A stretch of DNA of 7,703 nucleotides from UBA1138 sp036338615. GTDB taxonomy: Bacteria > Gemmatimonadota > Gemmatimonadetes > Longimicrobiales > Gaopeijiaceae. A program made the translations under genes and the position numbers. Numbering within the stretch: the stretch's first letter is position 1; each line of letters begins with the position of its first letter. A model generated the notes under the pieces. It ran no database searches. It was not told where the DNA came from and saw only the letters and a program-made list of their open reading frames with translations. Below are positions 1-6,109 of the stretch, one piece after another. The DNA lies in the NCBI GenBank assembly GCA_036338615.1, contig JAYZBT010000189.1, forward strand, positions 1-7,703. The letters are read 5' to 3'.

Positions 1-124
1 AGACGGCGTTCGTGGCCACCATGATCTCAAGGGCCGCGCGCCGACCCTTGCCGTCCTTGGTCTTCAACAGCACCTGAGCGATCACGCCCTTGAGCGATTC
101 CGCCAGCATCGCACGGATCTGGTC
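1..124 (-). pseudogene. pilT: Continuation of pilT past an in-frame TAG (cut by window edge)
   Basis: The pilT reading frame does not degrade after the TAG at 125-127. The next 41 codons, in the same frame and without another stop, read DQIRAMLAESLKGVIAQVLL and then a Lys/Gly/Arg-rich turn followed by LEIMVATNAV. This is the expected PilT C-terminal domain: the segment after 'PAGQQ' with an 'SL..VI.Q.LL' helix, then 'A.EIM..T.A[IV]' leading into the AIRNLI motif, which would lie just outside the window. The DNA is therefore part of one ancestral pilT gene and not a separate gene. No ribosome binding site or credible restart codon is seen here; the ATG at 107-109 is inside a conserved helix. 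Whether it is translated depends on whether the TAG is real and whether it is read through. Confidence 0.85.
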
Positions 125-874
125 CTACTGCCCCGCAGGTAATACGTCGATGATGCGGTCGACGGTCTTCGGCGCAGACGACGTGTGCAGCGTTCCGAAG
201 ACCAGGTGACCGGTCTCGGCGGCTGTGATACCCAGCTCGATCGTCTCTTGGTCACGCATCTCACCGACGAGGATCACGTCGGGGTCTTCACGGAGCGCCG
301 CCTTGAGCGCGTTCGCAAAGCTCTTGGTATTCGTGGTGATCTCGCGTTGGTTCACGAGACACTTCTTGTTCGGATGCGTGAACTCGATGGGGTCCTCGAT
401 GGTGAGGATATGGTCCGCGCGCTCGTCGTTGATCCAATCGACCATCGCTGCGAGGGTCGTGCTCTTGCCCGAACCCGTCGGGCCGGTGACCAGCACCAAC
501 CCCTTGGTCATCATGCAAAACCTGCGGACGACTTCCGGTAGGCCCAACTGTTCAAACGTGAGGATCTTGGAGGGAATCGTGCGCATGACCGCACCGAGGC
601 CCTTTCGCTGCCAGAAGATGTTCACGCGGAAGCGCGCCAGATCTGGGACCTCGTAGGCGAAGTCGTAATCCATGTTGTCGAGGAAGCGCATACGCCACTC
701 CTCTTCCATGATCTCGTAGACCAGGCTTTCCATGTCTTTGCCCGTCAGGTCACGGAACTTCAGCTTCTGCATGACGCCTTGGGCCCGGATGATCGGTGGA
801 GCACCGACCGTCAGGTGAAGGTCGGAGCCTCCCTTGTCGACGAGCACCTTCAGGAATTGATCGATTTGCGCCAT
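125..874 (-). CDS. pilT: Type IV pilus retraction ATPase PilT, ended early by TAG
   Basis: This is PilT, the hexameric cytoplasmic ATPase that depolymerises type IV pili to drive twitching and retraction. Seen in the 249-aa product: an N-terminal PAS-like region (about 1-100, with GGSDLHLTVG at 15-24), Walker A GPTGSGKST (131-139), Asp box TIEDPIEF (158-165), Walker B DPDVILVGEMRD with catalytic Glu205, and the His box AAETGHLVFGTLHT (218-231, His223 and His230). The ATG start at 872-874 has GGAG about 10 nt upstream. Family members are about 340-370 aa, but this frame meets TAG at 125-127, directly after PAGQ where PilT normally has a second Gln, and PilT-like sequence continues beyond. As read it would lack the C-terminal helical domain and the AIRNLI motif needed for retraction in characterised PilT. 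The family call is certain; functionality is doubtful. It lies 37 bp after the MshEN gene and is probably cotranscribed with it. Confidence 0.93.
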   Translation of the reverse strand: MAQIDQFLKVLVDKGGSDLHLTVGAPPIIRAQGVMQKLKFRDLTGKDMESLVYEIMEEEWRMRFLDNMDYDFAYEVPDLARFRVNIFWQRKGLGAVMRTIPSKILTFEQLGLPEVVRRFCMMTKGLVLVTGPTGSGKSTTLAAMVDWINDERADHILTIEDPIEFTHPNKKCLVNQREITTNTKSFANALKAALREDPDVILVGEMRDQETIELGITAAETGHLVFGTLHTSSAPKTVDRIIDVLPAGQ

Positions 875-911
875 GTGACGGTTTCTCCGTGCGCCTCAGA
901 AATATCGTGTC

Positions 912-1307
912 TTACAAGTGCAGGGGCTCGAGCGACCACTCGAGGTGACCCCCTTCCTCCCGAGCGATGTGCATCTCCCAGCGGATTCCGGCATCGTACG
1001 CTGCCCGTCGGTCTTCACCCAGCGGCCAAAGCAGGAACGCGACCGATGCGACATCCAGAGCGCTTCCCGCCCAATCGGCTTGGTTGCCGGTGAGGTCGAC
1101 GGTCACGGCATCGAAATGGAAGGCGCGAAGCGTCTCCAACTCCGCCGCCCACTGGTCGGGATCGCTCGGCATCTTCATGCTGAACGACTCTTCGGCCGCA
1201 GCCTGATCCTGCGCATTGATGTAGATGCTGCGCCACGAGGTGTCGAGCAGGAGCTGAGGCAAGTGGGGCATGATTTCGTGGCCGAGTTCGCCGGGTTCGC
1301 ACGTCAC
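912..1307 (-). CDS. C-terminal half of the MshEN gene, separated by an in-frame TAG
   Basis: This frame is the same as that of the MshEN gene directly upstream, and the open stretch extends back to 1385, the base after the TAG at 1386-1388. The 26 codons before the nominal GTG start (1305-1307) read like protein (SEIRLLARSGSARFVV) and use mostly G or C at third positions. The GTG has no visible ribosome binding site. It is therefore best seen as the distal part of a gene of about 420 codons rather than an independent gene. The 131-aa product contains LLLDTSWRSIYINA near the start, then an acidic/Met-rich linker, FHFDAVTVDLTG, and a C-terminal stretch with AFLLWPLGEDRRAAYDAGIRW and a final LEWSLEPL. 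I see no Walker motifs, Cys clusters or membrane segments, and cannot assign a named domain. It ends with TAA, 37 bp before pilT. Confidence 0.6.
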   Translation of the reverse strand: MTCEPGELGHEIMPHLPQLLLDTSWRSIYINAQDQAAAEESFSMKMPSDPDQWAAELETLRAFHFDAVTVDLTGNQADWAGSALDVASVAFLLWPLGEDRRAAYDAGIRWEMHIAREEGGHLEWSLEPLHL

Positions 1308-1385
1308 GACGAAGCGAGCCGACCCCGAACGTGCCAGGAGCCTGATCTCCGAAAGGATGCCCGGACTGGGCGGCGTAAACCGGTC

Positions 1386-2174
1386 CTAGAGCGAAGACCT
1401 CTCTTCCTGTGGCCGGAACAGGAACTCGTGACCCGACTCGTCCGATAGGTAGCGGACCTCGACCCCAGTCACGATCCCCGCCCGGATGACTTCGGCGGCG
1501 AAGATCGAGCGCACTTCACCCTTCACGTGGTCCAGGGGCGGGGGGTCGACCACTTGAGCCAGTTCGCCTTCCCACAGCCCCTCGAGAGGGCGCCGCCTGA
1601 TCGTGCCACTGTCGTCCCACCAGAACCAGGAGCGGTGTCCCCGGGTCGAGATTCCGAACCTGGTGGACGCGGATTCGAGCGCTTGATCCATTCCTTCCGT
1701 GAGCGACACCGGTGTGGGGCGTTGCGCCTCCTCGGCCGCCGTGCCCCGTCCGTAGACTTGGCGAATCAATTCCCTGATCTTGGCCGGCGAAGCTAGCGCC
1801 ATCTCGATCTTGAGGTCGGTGCGGGCGTGAAGATCATCGACCGCGTCGGTCTTGATGGGCGACTCGCCTATCACGGTGAGCGTGTCGCCGGTCTTCATGA
1901 TGGGAAGCGTCAGGTGGGCCAACGCCCACTCGGGCGATACCAGCGCCGCCGCCTCCGGGTCGATCGCCTCCGCGTCCGGGAAGACGTAGGGGAGGTCGAA
2001 CTGGGAAGCGAGTCCCCACTCGAGCTCTTCCGCCGACACAATTCCACATTCCACGAGCGCCCCACCAAAGTAGCCCCCGTTGTCCCTCTGGTACGCGAGG
2101 GCTGTGCTCACGTCCTCCTCGGAGATCCTGCCGAGGCTCATGAGGATCTGACCGATGGTGCGTCTTTCCTCCAT
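1386..2174 (-). CDS. MshEN-domain protein (GspE/PilB N-terminal-like), possible c-di-GMP sensor, no ATPase domain
   Basis: The N-terminus carries two tandem copies of the pattern found in MshEN (T2SSE_N) domains: IGQILMSLGRISEEDVSTAL at 7-26 and FGGALVECGIVSAEELEWGL at 36-55, each followed by a Gln a few residues later. The rest of that fold continues to about residue 141 (a VSPEWALAHLTLPI segment, then IRELIRQVYG). In MshE and relatives this domain binds cyclic di-GMP and regulates pilus or secretion ATPases. Here the first motif has Thr where MshE has an Arg, so binding is not assured. No Walker A or other ATPase motif follows; residues 160-262 are unrecognised, with a Trp-rich WFWWDD at 183-188. 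The ATG start at 2172-2174 has only a weak GGCGGAA upstream. TAG at 1386-1388 ends the frame, but coding-like sequence continues to 912. It sits between a dehydrogenase gene (27 bp away) and pilT, which favours a role with type IV pili. Confidence 0.75.
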   Translation of the reverse strand: MEERRTIGQILMSLGRISEEDVSTALAYQRDNGGYFGGALVECGIVSAEELEWGLASQFDLPYVFPDAEAIDPEAAALVSPEWALAHLTLPIMKTGDTLTVIGESPIKTDAVDDLHARTDLKIEMALASPAKIRELIRQVYGRGTAAEEAQRPTPVSLTEGMDQALESASTRFGISTRGHRSWFWWDDSGTIRRRPLEGLWEGELAQVVDPPPLDHVKGEVRSIFAAEVIRAGIVTGVEVRYLSDESGHEFLFRPQEERSSL

Positions 2175-2201
2175 ATCGGATTCCGCCTTCCTGGTTCGCT
2201 T

Positions 2202-3266
2202 CTATGTTCTAGCGGCGCGGACCCCTGCGACCTGCTCCATAATCCACTTGCCGACCTCCGCAGTGGAGAGTTGGCCACCCAGGTCGGGCGTAGTTCTCCC
2301 GTGCTCGATCGAGGCGGCAACCGCGGCTTCGACCCGCACTGCCAATTCGCCACGACCAAAGTGGTCGAGCATTAGCGAAACGCAACGGATCGCCCCGACC
2401 GGGTTCGCCGTACCCCTGCCCGCAATGTCCGGTGCAGAACCGTGCACCGGCTCGAACAATGCGTTCCGTCCAGGATGGATATTGGCGGACGGAGCCAAGC
2501 CGAGTCCACCTGTCACCTCGGCCGCCACGTCACTCACGATATCGCCGAAGAGATTCGATGCAACGATCACCTGATAGCGCTGCGGTCGTCTGATGAGGTC
2601 CATGGCCATGGCATCGACATACATCGCGTCTTGTTCGATGGCAGGATAGCGGGCGCCCACCTCAGCGAAGACGCGGCGCCAAAGGCCACCCGCATGGCGC
2701 TGCGCATTCGCCTTGTCGACCAGGGTTACCCGACTACGTCCGCGGGCGTCCGCAAAGTCGAACGCCGCTCGGACGATTCGTTCAACGCCCTTCCAGGTGT
2801 TCACGTCCTCTTCGATCGCGATCTCGTCGGGCGTTCCCGTCTTGAAGCTTCCGCCCATACCGGTATAAGCGCCCTCGGTGTTCTCGCGGAAGATCTCCAA
2901 ACGCAACGGGCCGTCGACGTCCTTGAGAGGTGACAGCTCCGGCGAAAGCAGCACGCACGGACGGTAGTTCACGTAGAGGTCCAGCTTGGACCTCATGCCC
3001 AGCAGAATGTCCTTCGCGTGCTCGTTTCCGGGCACGCGCGGATCTCCAAGCGCTCCTAGAAGCACGGCGTCGTACTCGGCCAGCGACGCGAACTCCTCGT
3101 CGGTGATCGTGACGCCCTCGCGCAGGTACCGCTCCGCGCCCAGGTCCCAGTCGATCAACTCCAGATCGAGACGCTCGGACGCGTTCAAGGCCTCGAGCAG
3201 CAGGCGCGCTTCGCGCACCACTTCGACGCCGATGCCATCTCCAGGGATAAGCGCGACTCGGGGCAT
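2202..3266 (-). CDS. Isocitrate/isopropylmalate dehydrogenase family protein (LeuB/TtuC-like)
   Basis: This is a soluble NAD-dependent beta-decarboxylating dehydrogenase, 354 aa, the usual length for LeuB-type enzymes. Visible motifs: N-terminal IPGDGIG (7-13), substrate-binding arginines in MRSKL (Arg92), NYRP (Arg102) and FRENTEG (Arg127), catalytic Tyr134 and Lys185 (in DKAN), the family signature NLFGDIVSDVAAEVTGGLG (238-256) with metal-binding Asp242 and Asp246, and the NAD-binding loop EPVHGSAPDIAGRGTANP (272-289). LeuB oxidises 3-isopropylmalate in leucine synthesis. However, YVNYRP, GALGDPRVP and RENTEG.Y are also typical of tartrate/D-malate and homoisocitrate dehydrogenases, and no leuA, leuC or leuD is nearby, so substrate is left open. 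The ATG lacks a clear ribosome binding site. It ends with TAG at a natural C-terminus, and the MshEN gene starts 27 bp later in the same frame. An 84-bp gap separates it from the lipoprotein gene upstream. Confidence 0.9.
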   Translation of the reverse strand: MPRVALIPGDGIGVEVVREARLLLEALNASERLDLELIDWDLGAERYLREGVTITDEEFASLAEYDAVLLGALGDPRVPGNEHAKDILLGMRSKLDLYVNYRPCVLLSPELSPLKDVDGPLRLEIFRENTEGAYTGMGGSFKTGTPDEIAIEEDVNTWKGVERIVRAAFDFADARGRSRVTLVDKANAQRHAGGLWRRVFAEVGARYPAIEQDAMYVDAMAMDLIRRPQRYQVIVASNLFGDIVSDVAAEVTGGLGLAPSANIHPGRNALFEPVHGSAPDIAGRGTANPVGAIRCVSLMLDHFGRGELAVRVEAAVAASIEHGRTTPDLGGQLSTAEVGKWIMEQVAGVRAART

Positions 3267-3350
3267 CTACGGGCGGTTTGCGGGGAACCTGACCCATGAC
3301 TCGGACGTCGCGGATCGAGACCCAGAAGTCTGTTCTGGACGGCTGGGAGC

Positions 3351-3809
3351 TTAAGGTCTCATTTCGACTATCACCACCCCACGGCCGGGGGCGGTGCTTC
3401 CCGCCATGACGAAAGGATACCGACCCGGCGGACTGTCCTCGAAGTGGACAACGTACCGACTGTCCAGGCGCAGCAGCGGGGGTGAGGCGACCTGGTCGGT
3501 GCTCTCCAGGAACGCACGAGCGTCTGGGGCCAACGAGTCCACCTCGAAAACGATTTCGTGCACGAGCCAGTCACCCGCCACGAATTCGACATACGCCCCG
3601 GTCAGGATCGTGGTCGCCGCAGGGACGGCCACTTCTGCGGCTCCTCCTGTTATGCGAACCCGGTGAACCCGGTCCCGATCGGTCAATCCGAGTTCCGAGC
3701 GAAGCAGGGCGTCCGGTTGCAGCTCGGGATCCACCTGGCACGCCGAGACGGCGGCAACGAGGGTGATCAGCCGAGCGAGAGCCCCCCACCAAGGGAGTCC
3801 TGCTCTCAA
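3351..3809 (-). CDS. Cupredoxin-like lipoprotein lacking copper ligands
   Basis: This 152-aa product begins with a short lipoprotein signal peptide: Arg2, a hydrophobic stretch (LARLITLVAAVSA), and a lipobox VSAC with Cys24 as the predicted lipidated residue. It is probably membrane-anchored and faces the periplasm. The mature part resembles a plastocyanin/cupredoxin beta-sandwich: a strand pair around VEFVAGDWLVHEIVFEVDSL (about 73-92) and a C-terminal FEDSPPGRYPFVMAGSTAPG ending in VVIVEM, matching the usual 'PG.Y.[FY].C..H...GM.G.I.V' layout. The ligand Cys, second His and Met of that layout are missing; only the first His is present. It may therefore be a copper-free cupredoxin fold. The TTG start at 3807-3809 overlaps the upstream TGA (TTGA), with GAGG 6 nt before it, which indicates translational coupling with the zinc-ribbon gene. 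The fold call is by pattern only; the lipoprotein call is stronger. Confidence 0.7.
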   Translation of the reverse strand: MRAGLPWWGALARLITLVAAVSACQVDPELQPDALLRSELGLTDRDRVHRVRITGGAAEVAVPAATTILTGAYVEFVAGDWLVHEIVFEVDSLAPDARAFLESTDQVASPPLLRLDSRYVVHFEDSPPGRYPFVMAGSTAPGRGVVIVEMRP

Positions 3810-4492
3810 ACGTCGACCTCGATGCCACAGGCTGCGCAGAACCGCCAGTTGGACGCCAACTCTTCACCGCAGCCGGGGCAAGGGGTCAGGTTCACGTCGG
3901 TGCCGCAGTACGGGCAGAAGTTCAGGGTGGTCCTCTCCGGCAGAGTCGCACGACACCAACCGCATGCGGTCGGAGCCTCGGCCTGAAGCGAGGTTTCCGG
4001 AGCCGGCGCCTCATCGGCTGCTGTCGTGCCGAAGTCGCCGGCTGGATCCACGGGCGTATCGATCGCCGGCTTCCAGACAGGTGCGGACGCCTCAGGCTCG
4101 AGAAAGCTCAGCCCGTCGTCGTCGCCAGCCTCGAAGGCAGCCGCCTGCGAATCCAAGCGATCGGGATTGAGTCGCACGTCTGCGGCAGCGTATTTGCGGT
4201 ACAGGCCGGTGTTCGGATTCGCGGACTCGAGTTCCTGGCGCAGGCTCTGCAGCGCGGGCGCGGATTCGAGAATCAGGTAGCCGCCCTCGCCCGCCAACAA
4301 GCGCAGCAGTGCGTCTTCATAATCCCCGTTCATCTCCACCCCGATTCGGTCCCTGTGTGAACCATACGGGATGAGGTTCTGGTAGATCTCCGCCACTGTG
4401 AACGGGCCGCTCAAATAGTCGAGCCGGTGCTCGCGAATCTCGTCGACCAGGATTCCATGGAATCTCGAGAGTACCTCTTGTGTCTCACCCAT
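3806..4492 (-). CDS. C-terminal double zinc-ribbon protein
   Basis: This is a 228-aa protein (ATG start at 4490-4492) with three visible parts. Residues 1-110 are a mostly helical N-terminal domain (RFHGILVDEIREHRLDYLSG, later a run of Leu/Ala helices and RKYAAADVRLNPDRL). Next is an acidic, Pro/Ala-rich linker of about 60 residues. The C-terminal 50 residues hold two zinc ribbons: C-x2-C-x12-C-x2-C and C-x2-C-x10-C-x2-C (Cys177, 180, 193, 196, 205, 208, 219, 222). Double zinc ribbons of this kind usually serve as protein or nucleic-acid adaptors, and the exact role is unknown. GTG at 4493-4495 is an alternative start, but GGAGGAG lies too close to it. The chosen ATG shares its A with the TPR gene stop (TGATG), which implies coupling. 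No signal peptide or membrane segment is seen, so it is probably cytoplasmic. Confidence 0.8.
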   Translation of the reverse strand: MGETQEVLSRFHGILVDEIREHRLDYLSGPFTVAEIYQNLIPYGSHRDRIGVEMNGDYEDALLRLLAGEGGYLILESAPALQSLRQELESANPNTGLYRKYAAADVRLNPDRLDSQAAAFEAGDDDGLSFLEPEASAPVWKPAIDTPVDPAGDFGTTAADEAPAPETSLQAEAPTACGWCRATLPERTTLNFCPYCGTDVNLTPCPGCGEELASNWRFCAACGIEVDV

Positions 4493-5604
4493 CACTCCTC
4501 CGATTCGACCTCTAGTCGCACCAGCCCCGCTTCGACGGCCGCTCTCAGGAACGCCTCGGGGTCGGTGAAGGGAATCTCCACACCACTCTGCTCATGCCAG
4601 CGCTCTGCGAGGCGGCGCATGTAGTGCGTGATCGTCTCGTGCGAAAAACCGGCCTGATCTCTCATCTGCCGAACGATCTCATACCAAGTACCGCGCATCT
4701 GGTGCCCGTCCGTGAGCCGCACGACATGCCGGCCTTCGGACTCCCCCGCCTGGCTGAGCTCGAAGAGCTCGAGCTGGCTGGGATCGAAGTAGGCACCCGG
4801 CTCCGCGCCGCTCATCCGTGACTCGACCTCGGCGAGCAGACGATCGATCGGGTCCTCGAGGTCCTCGAGGACGCGCAAACGCTGCTCCCAAGGTGACATC
4901 CTCGAGTCACCTGCCTCCAAGTGCCAAAGCGAGCGCTTCAACTCTATGAGCCGCCAGACGGCTAGGGCGTCCCAATGCTCCAAAGGGGGTACACGCTCGA
5001 GTTCGCGCAGGGCGCCCTCCCAGTCCCCTCGATCGTACAAGAGGTGGCCTAGGTAGACACGTGCTTCGTGCAAATCCGGATCCAGCCGGAGCGCCCTTCG
5101 AATCTGACGACCCGCGCCGACGTCGTCGCCGAGGCGATGCAGCGCGTACCCGAGGGAGGCTGCAGCATCCGCGTTATCGGGCCGCGCCGCCGCGGCCTTC
5201 GCGAAAACGTCTCGACATTGTGCATAGAGCGCTTCGCGGTATAACGCACGCCCCATGGTGAGCATGAGCTCGATGTCGTCGTCGTACCCCATCGTCGCAA
5301 CGTCATCGAAAAGCTTGAGCGCGCGCTCTTGCTCACCGAAGCGGAGCAGAACCTCCCCGAGCCCGACCAGCGCGTCCTCATGGGACCCGTCCAAGACCAC
5401 AGCCCGCTCGAAGGACTTCCGCGCCCACGCATACTCCTCGCGGGCCAGGCGCGCGTACCCCAGTCCGACGTACAACTCCACGGCATTGGGGTACAGCGAA
5501 AGGCCCTCCTTGAGGATCTCGAGGGCCGCGTCGTAGTCACCATCGTTGTAGAGCTTGTGCGCCTGCTCGTCGTATTCCTCTGAACTGAGGAATCGTTCGG
5601 GCAT
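4492..5604 (-). CDS. TPR-repeat protein with unrecognised C-terminal domain
   Basis: This 370-aa protein has about six tetratricopeptide repeats in residues 10-209: starts near 10 (HKLYNDGDYDAALEILKEGL), 44, 78, 112, 146 and 180, with the typical W/Y-x2-LG-x2-Y/L...A...F/Y-x2-AL...P spacing. Such repeats form a protein-binding superhelix. After a linker (about 210-290) lies a separate C-terminal domain (about 291-366) beginning GRHVVRLTDGHQMRGTWYEI and containing a helical segment ITHYMRRLAERW; I do not recognise it. No signal peptide or membrane helix is visible, so it is likely cytoplasmic. The ATG at 5602-5604 has a good AAGGAG eight bases upstream. It begins a tight three-gene run with the zinc-ribbon and lipoprotein genes. 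The 115-bp gap upstream probably holds a promoter (a TAGATT at 5661-5666 is a weak -10 candidate with no good -35). Its cellular partner is unknown. Confidence 0.85.
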   Translation of the reverse strand: MPERFLSSEEYDEQAHKLYNDGDYDAALEILKEGLSLYPNAVELYVGLGYARLAREEYAWARKSFERAVVLDGSHEDALVGLGEVLLRFGEQERALKLFDDVATMGYDDDIELMLTMGRALYREALYAQCRDVFAKAAAARPDNADAAASLGYALHRLGDDVGAGRQIRRALRLDPDLHEARVYLGHLLYDRGDWEGALRELERVPPLEHWDALAVWRLIELKRSLWHLEAGDSRMSPWEQRLRVLEDLEDPIDRLLAEVESRMSGAEPGAYFDPSQLELFELSQAGESEGRHVVRLTDGHQMRGTWYEIVRQMRDQAGFSHETITHYMRRLAERWHEQSGVEIPFTDPEAFLRAAVEAGLVRLEVESEE

Positions 5605-5719
5605 GTAGCGAACTCCTTGCCGACCGCCGCAGGCCGACCAGAACGAGGATGGTCTTGAGCAATCTAATGCCCCGATTTGGCCCGTACCACCCTGGAATCA
5701 GACGTTCGGGCCGCCGCGC

Positions 5720-6058
5720 CTAGGCTCTGCCGTACGCCACGCCGCAAGCGTTGCATACGACGTTCTTCCCCGCCCGCACGAGTGGCGTCCCGGGGCCGTG
5801 GCGCGGACAGTCGGGATCATCGCCCGCGTCCAAAACGTCCTTCACCTTCTTGCGTTCTGTTCTCGTGGCCTTGGGGATCGTGAACCGATAGCGGAGCGAA
5901 GAGACGCTGCATTCGAGCAGGCCCACCGCACCCCCACCTTCGTTGGGGCGGATGCCGAGCACGATCAAGAAGCCCCCATTCGGAGATTCAATCTGGGCGC
6001 CCGCATAGTACAGCTTCAGCAGCTGCTTTTCGTTGTCCAACTGTAGCGCATCAGTCAA
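5720..6058 (-). CDS. Small zinc-ribbon-like protein of unknown function
   Basis: This is a 112-aa uncharacterised protein. Residues 1-75 appear to form a mixed alpha/beta domain (KQLLKLYYAGAQIESPNGGF, then LIVLGIRP and LRYRFTIPKA), followed by a basic stretch RTERKKVKDVL. The C-terminus has a putative metal site C-x2-H-x14-C-x2-C (Cys84, His87, Cys102, Cys105; DCPRHG and VCNACGVAYG), like a zinc ribbon with one His ligand. The start is TTG at 6056-6058, preceded at a suitable distance by AGGGGGAG; no ATG in frame fits better. It ends with TAG; the frame beyond that stop does not join the next gene and does not look like protein, so this stop looks genuine. It lies 51 bp after the asparaginase-family gene and may be cotranscribed with it, though a functional link is not evident. 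Confidence 0.72.
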   Translation of the reverse strand: MTDALQLDNEKQLLKLYYAGAQIESPNGGFLIVLGIRPNEGGGAVGLLECSVSSLRYRFTIPKATRTERKKVKDVLDAGDDPDCPRHGPGTPLVRAGKNVVCNACGVAYGRA

Positions 6059-6109
6059 TGCGCTCCCCCTTTCGAGTCATCACACTATTGGAAGTGGCGC
6101 GCCCAGAAC

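Noticed and set aside
185..656. Plus-strand open frames of 118 and 143 codons opposite pilT
   Set aside because: They are mirror frames of a certain pilT gene in GC-rich DNA, low in protein-like character and rich in Arg/Ser/Thr.
918..1448. Plus-strand open frame of 176 codons opposite the MshEN gene
   Set aside because: It lies antisense to a frame with much better protein character, is Arg-rich and shows no motif.
2782..3297. Minus-strand 171-codon frame overlapping the dehydrogenase start
   Set aside because: It is a frame-shifted reading of the dehydrogenase gene, with an Arg/Ala-rich low-complexity product.
4852..4872. Tandem 9-mer GTCCTCGAG twice, followed by GAC
   Set aside because: It lies inside the TPR gene and simply encodes repeated Leu-Glu-Asp; no sign of a functional repeat.
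125..6058. Genome-wide reassignment of TAG to an amino acid
   Set aside because: TAG ends the dehydrogenase gene and the small zinc-ribbon gene at natural C-termini, so full recoding is unlikely; only context-dependent readthrough stays open.
6096..6103. GGCGCGCC palindrome between two genes
   Set aside because: A single 8-bp GC palindrome is expected by chance in such GC-rich DNA and has no T tract or partner site.
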